In this document: positions 1 to 5,907 of the stretch, in pieces
Layout: each line of letters starts with the position of its first letter
Position numbering within the stretch: position 1 is the first letter of the stretch
NCBI GenBank assembly: GCA_017547125.1
Contig: JAFYQL010000117.1
Span: 1 to 7,111, forward strand
Direction: 5' to 3'
DNA: 7,111 nt
DNA from: Bacillota bacterium
GTDB lineage: Bacteria; Bacillota; Clostridia; Lachnospirales; Anaerotignaceae
Translations under genes and position numbers: made by a program
The notes under the pieces: generated by a model
The model's input: the letters and a program-made list of their open reading frames with translations, nothing else
Told to the model about the DNA's origin: nothing
Databases searched by the model: none

Positions 1-80
1 CGAAAAATGCTGAAAAATTGTTAAAAGTTCCGAATAGTGAAACGGTTATACTAAAAAAATGGAAAATAATTGATAAAAAC

Positions 81-110
81 TTGACTAAATGTCGGATAAA
101 TACATATAAT
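81..110 (+). promoter_or_regulatory. Sigma-A-type promoter for the CE4 hydrolase gene
   Basis: A -35 box TTGACT (81-86, 5 of 6 consensus) and a perfect -10 box TATAAT (105-110) are separated by 18 bp. Transcription would begin near 117, giving an untranslated leader of about 80 nt before the first gene. The leader contains a small A/T-rich inverted repeat (around 125-146) but no riboswitch I recognise. This is the only convincing promoter upstream of the first two genes. Bases 1-80 are AT-rich with stops in every frame and show no gene. Confidence 0.75.
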
Positions 111-197
111 TTGCCTATGGGATGAAAAAGGTAGTACAACTTTTTAAAATGGGACAAAAAATCAAATAAAAGAACTTCACGGAAGGGGTTTTTTGAA

Positions 198-1031
198 ATG
201 AAAAAAATGCCAATTATTTTTACTTTCGATGTTGACGGCGAAACACTGTGGTTAAACAGAGACCCTGAAAATATCGACAGACCGGTTACTCTTTCTCTTG
301 GACAGTATGGACCACGCAGGGGTCTTCCAAGAATTCTTAAGCTTCTTAAGAAATATGATGTACCGGCAACATTCTTTGTACCTGGACAGACAGCTGAAGA
401 TTTTCCTGACGTAGTACCTAGCATTATGGCAGGCGGTCACGAAATTGGTCACCACAGCTACAGCCACAAATGGCCTGACAGATATACAAACAGAGAAGAC
501 GAAGTTGAAGATTATGCAAGAGGAACACAGGTAGTTGAAGCGTTAACAGGCAAAAAACTTACTGGCTATCGTTCACCAGCTTGGGAATTCAGCAAATTTA
601 CTCTTGGTATTCTTAAGGATATGGGCATTGAATACTCAGCAAATATGATGGGCACTGACTGCCTTGAATATCTTGAAGCATTCGGTGAAAAAACTGACAT
701 CGTTGAAATTCCATGTTCATGGCATACAGACGACGCAGCATTCTGGCTTTACAGTGTAAGAATTCCTGGTAAGGCAATGCAGCCGCTTGAATCAGTTGAA
801 AAATGCTGGAAAGATGAATTTGACGTTCTTTATGAAGAATTTATGGAAGAAGTTGAAGAAACTGGCGACAGCGATATCGTATATTGCCTCACATGCCATC
901 CACAGATTATCGGACGTCCTGCAAGAGCAAGAGTTCTTGAAAATCTTATTAAACACATTAAACAGTATCCAAATGCAGAATTTATGACAGCTGCTGATGC
1001 AGTTGCAGAATTTAAAGCTAAAAAGAAATAA
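198..1031 (+). CDS. Cytoplasmic polysaccharide-deacetylase-family (CE4/NodB fold) hydrolase, HpPgdA/PuuE-like
   Basis: This 277-residue protein has the NodB homology domain over nearly its whole length. The visible motifs are TFDVDGE with the catalytic/metal aspartates D11 and D13, the metal-binding HSYSH (H86, H90) preceded by GGHEIGH, GYRSPAW with R125 and W129, a DD/W region (175-183), and CHP with the late catalytic histidine H234. The FDVD form of motif 1 and the HPQIIGRP tail are typical of the HpPgdA/PuuE/cyclic-imidase branch rather than of secreted chitin or peptidoglycan deacetylases. There is no signal peptide or membrane anchor, so it should act in the cytoplasm. That argues against cell-wall deacetylation and favours a small amide, such as a cyclic imide, allantoin-like or formamide substrate (inference). 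The start is supported by GGAAGGGG at 181-188, 9 nt upstream. The flavoprotein gene follows after 24 nt and is probably co-transcribed. Family assignment is strong; the substrate is unknown. Confidence 0.9.
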   Translation: MKKMPIIFTFDVDGETLWLNRDPENIDRPVTLSLGQYGPRRGLPRILKLLKKYDVPATFFVPGQTAEDFPDVVPSIMAGGHEIGHHSYSHKWPDRYTNREDEVEDYARGTQVVEALTGKKLTGYRSPAWEFSKFTLGILKDMGIEYSANMMGTDCLEYLEAFGEKTDIVEIPCSWHTDDAAFWLYSVRIPGKAMQPLESVEKCWKDEFDVLYEEFMEEVEETGDSDIVYCLTCHPQIIGRPARARVLENLIKHIKQYPNAEFMTAADAVAEFKAKKK

Positions 1032-1055
1032 TTTTCTTTTAGGAGGATTTGAATA

Positions 1056-1718
1056 ATGGAAAAGAAACTTATTCTTGGTGTTTCAGCCAGCCCTAGAAAA
1101 GATGCAAATACTGACAGAATGCTCAGATATGCTCTTGAAGCTGCAGAAACAGTAGAAGGTATCGAAACAGAAATAATCTATCTCAGAGATTACGATATTC
1201 ACAACTGTAAAGGTTGCTTTGCTTGCTGCAGAGAACCTGGTAAACGTGACGGAGGTATCCATGCTTGCGCTGTATATCAGGATGGCATGGAAGAAATATA
1301 TCCAAAACTTAAAGCATGTGACGGTCTTATTCTCGCATCACCTGTATACTTCGGAAGTATCACAGCTCAGATGAAACAGTTCATGGACAGAACTGAAGGT
1401 CTTCTCCGCTATGGTACAAGCCAGTATCAGTATGCACTTCAGGATAAGGTTGGCGGATGTCTTGCAGTTGGAGGAAACAGAAATGCCGGCGAAGAATTCA
1501 CACTTCTTTGCATGCAGTACTTCTTCCAGGTACATGACATGATCGTAGTAGGCAGCGGCGGTGAACCTACACCTGGTTGCTACCTTGGCGGCGGCTGCAC
1601 AACATATCCTCAGAAAGGTGACGTAGTAGACGGCATCGAAAGCGACGAAATCGGCCTTAAGAGCGCAAGAAATACGGGCATCAAAGTTGCTAAAACAGTT
1701 TTAAGAATGGCAAAATAA
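1056..1718 (+). CDS. NADPH-dependent FMN reductase-like / iron-sulfur flavoprotein-type oxidoreductase
   Basis: This 220-residue protein has a flavodoxin fold. The N-terminus LGVSASPRKDANT (7-19) is the FMN phosphate-binding loop, and ASPVYFGSITAQMKQFMDR (94-112) is the second flavin-contact motif seen in this family. A cysteine cluster C51-x2-C54-x2-C57-C58, with C71 further on, resembles the compact cluster that binds a [4Fe-4S] centre in iron-sulfur flavoproteins, although the spacing to the fourth ligand is not the usual one. A second cysteine pair (C175, C181) lies in a Gly-rich segment near the C-terminus. It is probably a soluble electron-transfer or reductase enzyme. A strong site TAGGAGG at 1040-1046 sits 9 nt before the ATG. 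The 24-nt gap from the preceding hydrolase suggests one operon. It could instead be a plain FMN reductase whose cysteines are not cluster ligands. The electron acceptor or substrate is not determinable. Confidence 0.88.
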   Translation: MEKKLILGVSASPRKDANTDRMLRYALEAAETVEGIETEIIYLRDYDIHNCKGCFACCREPGKRDGGIHACAVYQDGMEEIYPKLKACDGLILASPVYFGSITAQMKQFMDRTEGLLRYGTSQYQYALQDKVGGCLAVGGNRNAGEEFTLLCMQYFFQVHDMIVVGSGGEPTPGCYLGGGCTTYPQKGDVVDGIESDEIGLKSARNTGIKVAKTVLRMAK

Positions 1719-1719
1719 A

Positions 1720-1742
1720 ATACGTTTTTTCATAAAACGTAT
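1720..1742. terminator. 9-bp hairpin after the flavoprotein gene (weak terminator candidate)
   Basis: A perfect inverted repeat ATACGTTTT (1720-1728) / AAAACGTAT (1734-1742) with a 5-nt loop starts directly after the stop codon. It is not followed by a T run on the + strand (CAGGTCC follows). On the - strand the flank is T-rich (ATTTTATTTTG), but no - strand gene is seen. It may be a weak terminator or an RNA 3'-end stabiliser. The hairpin itself is certain; its function is not. Confidence 0.45.
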
Positions 1743-1830
1743 CAGGTCCACATCCGATTATTATTAATGAACGGAAATTATATTTTTATACAAGCGGAAA
1801 AGTGCCTGATGCGTAAATATGACAAAACAC

Positions 1831-1859
1831 ACGACATCACGGAAATGACATAATATTAT
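1831..1859 (+). promoter_or_regulatory. Weak promoter candidate for the symporter gene
   Basis: TATTAT (1854-1859, 5 of 6 consensus) lies 17 bp after ACGACA (1831-1836, only 4 of 6). Transcription would start near 1866. This is the best sigma-A match I find in the 184-nt gap between the flavoprotein and the symporter, but the -35 is poor. I looked for a glycine riboswitch, which often precedes genes of this transporter family, and found none of its conserved core. The rest of the gap (1743-1830) holds nothing else I can name. Confidence 0.22.
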
Positions 1860-1888
1860 TACTCCGTAAAATTAAGAAGGGTTTTTGG

Positions 1889-1894
1889 AAGGAG
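1889..1894 (+). promoter_or_regulatory. Ribosome binding site fixing the symporter start at 1903
   Basis: AAGGAG lies 8 nt before ATG 1903. An in-frame TTG at 1885 would extend the protein by six residues, but it overlaps this site and has no Shine-Dalgarno sequence of its own. The downstream ATG is therefore the better start. Confidence 0.8.
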
Positions 1895-1902
1895 AGAAAT
1901 TT

Positions 1903-3285
1903 ATGGTAGACGCATTAAACAATTTCTTTGGTACTATTAGTGGTATCTTATGGGGCAACTTATACATGTACGTATTAGTTGGTACAGGTATTTATTTCAC
2001 AGTAAGACTTGGTTTTCCACAGATCTTAAGATTAAAAGACAGCTTTAAACTTACATTCTCAAGTATGAAGAATAAAGACAAAGCTGGTAAAGACGGTATG
2101 TCATCATGGCAGTCACTTGCAACAGCTATCGCTGGTCAGGTAGGTACTGGTAACATCGCTGGTCCTGCAACAGCTATTATGGCCGGTGGTCCTGGTGCTA
2201 TCTTCTGGATGTGGGTATCAGCATTCTTCGGTATGGGTACTATTTTCTCAGAAGCAACAGCTGCTCAGAAATATAAAGAAACACTTCCTGACGGTCGTGT
2301 AAACGGTGGTCCTGCATACTACATCAAGGCTGGTTTCAAAGGCGCTCTTGGTACAGGTCTTGCAAATGCATTCTCAATTTTCGTAATTATCGGTTTTGGT
2401 CTTGCTGCATCACTTATTCAGGGTAACACAATCAGTATGGCATTTGCTAATACATTCAACGTAGACCCTATCGTTATCGGTGTTGTTGTAGGTATCCTTG
2501 CTGTTATCGTATGTTCAGGCGGTCTTAAGAGAATGGCTGACTTCGTTACATTAGTAGTTCCATTCATGGCTGTTATCTATATCATTACAGGTATTATCGT
2601 TATTCTTTCAAATGCAAGCGAAATTATTCCTGCATTCAAGATGATCTTCATCGGCGCTTTCAATCCTCAGGCTGTAGCCGGCGGTATGTTCGGTGTTGGT
2701 ATGAAAGAAGCTTGCCGTTACGGTGTTGCAAGAGGTCTCTTCTCAAACGAAGCTGGTACAGGTTCAACTCCTCATGCTCATGCTGTAGCTAAAGTTAAAC
2801 ATCCATGTGATCAGGGTCTTGTTGCTATCATGTCAGTATTCATCGATACATTCATCATCCTCAACATCACAGCACTCATCATCCTTACAAGCGGCTCATA
2901 TGCATCAGGCGGCGAAGGTATCACACTTACACAGGTTGCTTTCACTAACGTATTTGGTCCAGTTGGTGGTCTTGTAATTTCAATCTGTATCTTCTTCTTC
3001 TCATTCTCAACAATCATCGCAGCTTTCTACTACGGCGAAGCTAACGTACGTAAGCTCTTTGGTAACAAAGCAATGCCTATCTATACAGTACTTATTGCTG
3101 TATTCGCAGTATTAGGTTCAGGCTTTACAGTAAGCCTTGTTTGGAGTATCTGTGACGTATTCAACGGCTTCATGGTATTCCTTAACATCCTTGGTCTTTG
3201 GGGCGTTAGCAATGTTATTATCGGTCTTTGGAAAGATTACAACAAAGAAGGTACTGAAACAACATTAAAAGACCTTAGCAAATAA
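1903..3285 (+). CDS. AGCS-family sodium:alanine/glycine symporter
   Basis: This 460-residue integral membrane protein imports a small neutral amino acid (alanine, glycine or a relative) with Na+. Family signatures are the GQVGTGNIAGPATAI segment (78-92) followed by MAGGPGAIFWMW (93-104), which forms part of the substrate/Na+ site, and RGLFSNEAGTGSTPHAHA (277-294). The family commonly has Met where this protein has Thr in EAGxGS. Hydrophobic helices run from about residue 16 to 444, consistent with the roughly 11-helix architecture, and the length is normal. There is no signal peptide beyond the first helix. Glycine codons are almost all GGT, unlike the neighbouring genes with mixed GGC/GGA, which suggests high expression. 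Two hairpins follow the gene, then an M20 peptidase. The context suggests import of an amino acid or derivative that neighbouring hydrolases process (inference). Confidence 0.95.
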   Translation: MVDALNNFFGTISGILWGNLYMYVLVGTGIYFTVRLGFPQILRLKDSFKLTFSSMKNKDKAGKDGMSSWQSLATAIAGQVGTGNIAGPATAIMAGGPGAIFWMWVSAFFGMGTIFSEATAAQKYKETLPDGRVNGGPAYYIKAGFKGALGTGLANAFSIFVIIGFGLAASLIQGNTISMAFANTFNVDPIVIGVVVGILAVIVCSGGLKRMADFVTLVVPFMAVIYIITGIIVILSNASEIIPAFKMIFIGAFNPQAVAGGMFGVGMKEACRYGVARGLFSNEAGTGSTPHAHAVAKVKHPCDQGLVAIMSVFIDTFIILNITALIILTSGSYASGGEGITLTQVAFTNVFGPVGGLVISICIFFFSFSTIIAAFYYGEANVRKLFGNKAMPIYTVLIAVFAVLGSGFTVSLVWSICDVFNGFMVFLNILGLWGVSNVIIGLWKDYNKEGTETTLKDLSK

Positions 3286-3294
3286 TTGAATAGT

Positions 3295-3316
3295 TGCCAA
3301 AATTAAATTTTAGGCA
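3295..3316 (+). other. First of two tandem hairpins between symporter and peptidase genes
   Basis: TGCCAAAA (3295-3302) can pair with TTTT-A-GGCA (3308-3316) with one bulged A and loop TTAAA. It begins 10 nt after the symporter stop. A poor promoter match, TTGCCA (3294-3299) with CATAAA (3315-3320) at 15-bp spacing, overlaps it. Its role is unknown: it may be an mRNA 3'-end structure or part of a leader. Confidence 0.35.
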
Positions 3317-3318
3317 TA

Positions 3319-3348
3319 AAAGAGGTTCAGGCATGCCTGGACCTCTTT
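3319..3348 (+). terminator. Strong hairpin, probable terminator or attenuator between symporter and peptidase
   Basis: AAAGAGGTTCAGG (from 3319) pairs with CCTGGACCTCTTT (to 3348) through a continuous stem with a single G-U wobble, closing on a 4-nt loop inside GGCATGCC. Three T of the 3' arm plus TATATA follow instead of a clean T run. The 3' arm ends only 7 nt before the peptidase ribosome binding site, so the peptidase has little room for an independent promoter. Partial termination that lowers downstream expression is the simplest reading. Confidence 0.65.
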
Positions 3349-3355
3349 ATATATG

Positions 3356-3363
3356 AAAAGGAG
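3356..3363 (+). promoter_or_regulatory. Ribosome binding site fixing the peptidase start at 3375
   Basis: AAAAGGAG ends 11 nt before ATG 3375. The in-frame GTG at 3363 overlaps the last base of this site and cannot use it. An ATG at 3367 is in another frame. The start is therefore placed at 3375. Confidence 0.75.
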
Positions 3364-3374
3364 TGAATGACAAA

Positions 3375-4523
3375 ATGTCAGAAATTCTTGAAAAAATTGT
3401 GAGCTACGGACAGGAGCATAAAGCAGAGTTCCTTGAAGTACTTAAAAATGTAGTAAATTACGAATCATATTGCTATGGCGAAAGAGAAGTTAAGAATAAA
3501 TGCGGTCTTTATCTTGAACAGCTTTTTCAGGAACTTGGCTTTGAAACATGGCACTTTGACGTAGGCGAAGTTGGTATTCATATCTGCGGTAAATATGGCA
3601 CAGGCGAAAAGAAAATTTTCCTTCTTGGCCATTATGATACAGTTTTCCCAACTGGAACAACTGAAACAAGACCATTTACAATGGATGAAGAAAAAGCATA
3701 CGGCCCTGGCATATTTGATATGAAAGGCGGTCTTGTAGGTTTTTATATGGCGGTTAAGGCCCTTAAGGAACTTGATATCTACCCTGAAGGCACACAGCTT
3801 ACTTTCTTCTTCAGCTGTGACGAAGAAGGCGGAAGTGTTACTTCAAGAGCAAGAATTGAAGAAATGGCTAAGGAAGCTGATGTAACACTTGTTACTGAAC
3901 CTGGCCATAAGGGTGAAGGCTACATTACAATAGGCAGATATGGCCGTGACGTAGTTAAGGTTAAGGCTATAGGCACTGCTGAACACGCAGGTCACCATCC
4001 AAAATGCAACCCTAACCTTGAAATTGCAAGAATTGCAAAATATATCAGCGAAGAATGCAGCGACGGCGAAGACCTTTGGGCTTCTATCGTAAGTATCCAC
4101 GGCGGTGACCTTGAGGCTATGGCGGCAACACCTGCAGAAGCATATCTCATCACTGATATCCGTTATGCAACAGAAGCCGGCGGCGAAAAGGCAGCACAGG
4201 TAATAAGAGACATCAAGCCAACTATCGAAGGAATGAAGATTGAAATTACCGGCGGTGTAGAAAAACCTGCATTAAAACAGGGTCCATATTCACAGTTTGC
4301 AGTGGACAGAACTATTGCAATTATCGAAGAAATGGGCTACGAATATAAACCAAAGGTACTTGGTGGCGGCAGCGACGGCAACTTTACAAGCGGTATCAAC
4401 TGCCCAACTATTGACGGTCTTGGCTTAAACGGCGAATTCCTTCATAACCCAAGAGAATATGTATTTACATCTACTATTCCGCAGAGAGTTGCTCTTATTG
4501 CAGAGTTGATCAGAACATTATAA
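3375..4523 (+). CDS. M20-family zinc peptidase/amidohydrolase, carboxypeptidase G2 (glutamate carboxypeptidase)-like
   Basis: This 382-residue cytoplasmic enzyme has the two-domain M20 layout. The catalytic domain carries GHYDT (H86 zinc ligand, D88), GPGIFDMKGG (D115 bridging aspartate), CDEEGG (E150 general base, E151 zinc ligand), TEP (E175) and a late histidine H357 in EFLHNP. The inserted lid/dimerisation domain spans about 183-292 and includes AEHAGHHP with H204, the oxyanion-type histidine. The segment HYDTVFPTGTTETRPF and the motif order match carboxypeptidase G2/ArgE-DapE relatives, which cleave N-acyl amino acids or dipeptide-like amides. All expected metal and catalytic residues are present, so it should be active. 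The exact substrate cannot be told within M20. It lies 89 nt after the symporter, with a hairpin between, and ends at a strong terminator. The pairing suggests it hydrolyses something the symporter or the upstream hydrolase supplies (inference). Confidence 0.92.
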   Translation: MSEILEKIVSYGQEHKAEFLEVLKNVVNYESYCYGEREVKNKCGLYLEQLFQELGFETWHFDVGEVGIHICGKYGTGEKKIFLLGHYDTVFPTGTTETRPFTMDEEKAYGPGIFDMKGGLVGFYMAVKALKELDIYPEGTQLTFFFSCDEEGGSVTSRARIEEMAKEADVTLVTEPGHKGEGYITIGRYGRDVVKVKAIGTAEHAGHHPKCNPNLEIARIAKYISEECSDGEDLWASIVSIHGGDLEAMAATPAEAYLITDIRYATEAGGEKAAQVIRDIKPTIEGMKIEITGGVEKPALKQGPYSQFAVDRTIAIIEEMGYEYKPKVLGGGSDGNFTSGINCPTIDGLGLNGEFLHNPREYVFTSTIPQRVALIAELIRTL

Positions 4524-4530
4524 AAAGATG

Positions 4531-4563
4531 AAAGCCTTGTTTTTTCAAGGCTTTTATTTTTTT
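4531..4563 (+). terminator. Intrinsic terminator after the M20 peptidase
   Basis: AAAGCCTTG (4531-4539) and CAAGGCTTT (4546-4554) form a perfect 9-bp stem with a T6 loop, followed by TATTTTTTT. It begins 7 nt after the stop codon and closes the left-hand transcription unit. Confidence 0.93.
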
Positions 4564-4743
4564 GCATATTAGAAAAGTGCAGAGATTGAATAATTGGATA
4601 AAACTGTCTTTTTTTTCACGAAAAAACAGGTTGAAAGACGAAGCGGTATTTGGTAAAAAACATTTTTTTTCAACATTTTGATGTTATAAGGCTATTTTTT
4701 GATGGGTGTAGATGAAGAATGAACTAAACTGAAATAATATAAG
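4564..4743. other. Non-coding AT-rich gap, left part
   Basis: There is no open reading frame with a ribosome binding site on either strand. An imperfect hairpin (4602-4632) pairs AACTGT plus a T run with an A run plus CAGGTT, with single-base bulges. A small AACAT/ATGTT hairpin lies at 4672-4685. Neither has a T-run tail that would mark a terminator. An unannotated small RNA cannot be excluded, but nothing positively indicates one. Confidence 0.4.
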
Positions 4744-4770
4744 AAAATTCTTGTTAAAAACTTATTTATA

Positions 4771-4799
4771 TTGATAAAAAGAGAATTTTGCGTTATTAT
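4771..4799 (+). promoter_or_regulatory. Upstream promoter candidate (P1) for the radical SAM gene
   Basis: TTGATA (4771-4776, 5 of 6) and TATTAT (4794-4799, 5 of 6) are separated by exactly 17 bp. An 8-bp inverted repeat AAAATTCT (4744-4751) / AGAATTTT (4782-4789) overlaps the core and could be an operator, though such repeats are easily found in AT-rich DNA. Use of this promoter would give a leader of about 135 nt. Confidence 0.4.
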
Positions 4800-4833
4800 T
4801 TACTATGAATGATTAAAAAGTTTTTTAAAATAC

Positions 4834-4863
4834 TGTACAAAAAGTAAAAAACTTTGATATAAT
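4834..4863 (+). promoter_or_regulatory. Proximal extended -10 promoter (P2) for the radical SAM gene
   Basis: A perfect TATAAT (4858-4863) is preceded by TGA, making an extended -10. TGTACA (4834-4839, 4 of 6) lies 18 bp upstream as a weak -35. Transcription would begin near 4870, at the foot of the hairpin annotated next, giving a leader of about 70 nt. Confidence 0.65.
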
Positions 4864-4869
4864 CATCTA

Positions 4870-4892
4870 TTGTGCAGGGCTTATCTGCACAA
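4870..4892 (+). other. Perfect 8-bp hairpin at the predicted 5' end of the radical SAM mRNA
   Basis: TTGTGCAG (4870-4877) and CTGCACAA (4885-4892) are exact inverted repeats around the 7-nt loop GGCTTAT. The position, 7 nt after the -10 box, means it would either form the extreme 5' end of the transcript (a stability element) or be a dimeric repressor operator overlapping the start site. No T run follows within the leader. Confidence 0.55.
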
Positions 4893-4941
4893 AATACCAG
4901 TAACTTTAACATGAATTATAATATATAGTGAGGCGTTAATA

Positions 4942-5796
4942 ATGAACTACGTAACAAGACAAGGCGGAGCAACCGTTACAATTTTAGTGCCATGGGACTG
5001 CGGAAATTTCTGTCCATTCTGCGTAAACAAAAAAGACTATGAGCACATGGAAACTTTCAGTTTAGACAAAATTATCGAAAGCATCGGCATCATGGACGAA
5101 ATCACACCAGAATGTGACTTTGTTATCAGCGGCGGTGAACCACTTTCAGACCTCGTTGGTCTTCAGAGAATTATCGATGCAATTCCATCAACACACAGAA
5201 TTTTCATCAACACAACAATTCCTGTGAACACAACAACTGACAAAGATGCTCTTTTCTCATTTGTTACAAGAAACAAAGCAAAACTTACAGAAATCAATGT
5301 TTCAAGACACATTGAACCATACGTAATTGAATGTGAAGACGAAATTCTTAAAAAACTTATTGATCTTGGTATTAATATCAGAGTTAACTGTGTACTTTTC
5401 GACAAGTTTACAAAAGAACAGATTTATGCTTTCTTTGACAGAATGTCAAACTATGTAAGCAAAATCCAGCTCAGAGCAAACTACACAAACTGTACACTTG
5501 AAAACCTCTATGACCTTGAAGCTGATGAAATCTTTTGCTTCTTAAGAGAAAACCTTGGCGAATACACATCTCTTGGTGAATACCGTATGAGATGCGGTTA
5601 CGCATTCAACTACAAAAACCTTAAGGTTGAATATCACAAAACTCTTCCATACAGCACAATTAAGGAAGAAGGCAAAAACATCCTTTACGATATCATCTTA
5701 AGACAGACAGGTCTTCTTACATCAGACTGGAACGAATACGGCGTGCCACTTGATGTTGAAGCATACAGAAATGTAGAATTTGAAGTTTACAAATAA
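4942..5796 (+). CDS. Stand-alone radical SAM protein of unknown substrate
   Basis: The canonical [4Fe-4S]-SAM motif CGNFCPFC (C20, C24, C27; CX3CX2C) lies close to the N-terminus, and the SAM-contacting SGGEP is at 63-67. Together these define the radical SAM partial barrel. INVSRH (118-123) and the strand INIRVNCVLF (144-153) fit later barrel strands. Residues from about 210 carry C218 in RMRCGYAF and a conserved-looking tail, without the multi-Cys SPASM signature. At 284 residues it is a minimal enzyme, similar in organisation to the MoaA-like barrel but lacking MoaA's C-terminal cluster motif. The start at 4942 has only a weak site (TGAGG, 8 nt upstream). It is flanked by its own promoters and a terminator, so it is monocistronic. 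There is no partner enzyme or peptide precursor nearby to indicate a substrate. Radical SAM membership is certain; its function is unknown. Confidence 0.9.
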   Translation: MNYVTRQGGATVTILVPWDCGNFCPFCVNKKDYEHMETFSLDKIIESIGIMDEITPECDFVISGGEPLSDLVGLQRIIDAIPSTHRIFINTTIPVNTTTDKDALFSFVTRNKAKLTEINVSRHIEPYVIECEDEILKKLIDLGINIRVNCVLFDKFTKEQIYAFFDRMSNYVSKIQLRANYTNCTLENLYDLEADEIFCFLRENLGEYTSLGEYRMRCGYAFNYKNLKVEYHKTLPYSTIKEEGKNILYDIILRQTGLLTSDWNEYGVPLDVEAYRNVEFEVYK

Positions 5797-5802
5797 TTAT
5801 TT

Positions 5803-5834
5803 TAACCCGCTTTTAAAAGGCGGGTTATTTTTTT
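5803..5834 (+). terminator. Intrinsic terminator after the radical SAM gene
   Basis: TAACCCGC (5803-5810) pairs with GCGGGTTA (5820-5827) across a 9-nt loop, followed by T7. It starts 7 nt after the stop codon. Confidence 0.93.
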
Positions 5835-5848
5835 AGTAATTACGTCAT

Positions 5849-5877
5849 TTGACACCGTATATATTGGATGATAAAAT
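5849..5877 (+). promoter_or_regulatory. Strong extended -10 promoter for the rhomboid gene
   Basis: A perfect -35 TTGACA (5849-5854), a 17-bp spacer and TAAAAT (5872-5877, 5 of 6) preceded by TGA give an extended -10. Transcription should begin near 5884, leaving a leader of about 24 nt. With the terminator just upstream, this makes the rhomboid gene an independent unit. Confidence 0.82.
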
Positions 5878-5907
5878 TTTTGTAACAGGATAACAAAAGG
5901 AGAAACT

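Noticed and set aside
252..467. Minus-strand open frame inside the CE4 hydrolase gene
   Set aside because: It is antisense to a well-supported gene, its product resembles no family, and it has no ribosome binding site.
787..987. Plus-strand 66-residue frame inside the CE4 hydrolase gene
   Set aside because: It is an out-of-frame Lys/Leu-rich shadow of the conserved C-terminal part of the hydrolase, without its own signals.
1743..1902. Glycine riboswitch upstream of the symporter
   Set aside because: The gap is long enough to raise the question for this transporter family, but no conserved aptamer core is visible and the remaining length is short for the usual tandem form.
3843..4100. Minus-strand 85-residue frame inside the M20 peptidase gene
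   Set aside because: It overlaps catalytic-domain and lid codons of an intact enzyme; no promoter or ribosome binding site supports it.
4564..4941. Small precursor peptide gene for a radical-SAM-modified peptide
   Set aside because: I scanned for short frames with a ribosome binding site; the available ATGs hit stops within a few codons. No peptide exporter or protease for a peptide product is adjacent to the radical SAM gene.
5163..5405. Minus-strand 80-residue frame inside the radical SAM gene
   Set aside because: It is an antisense shadow with Ser/Ile-rich low-complexity translation and no start signals.
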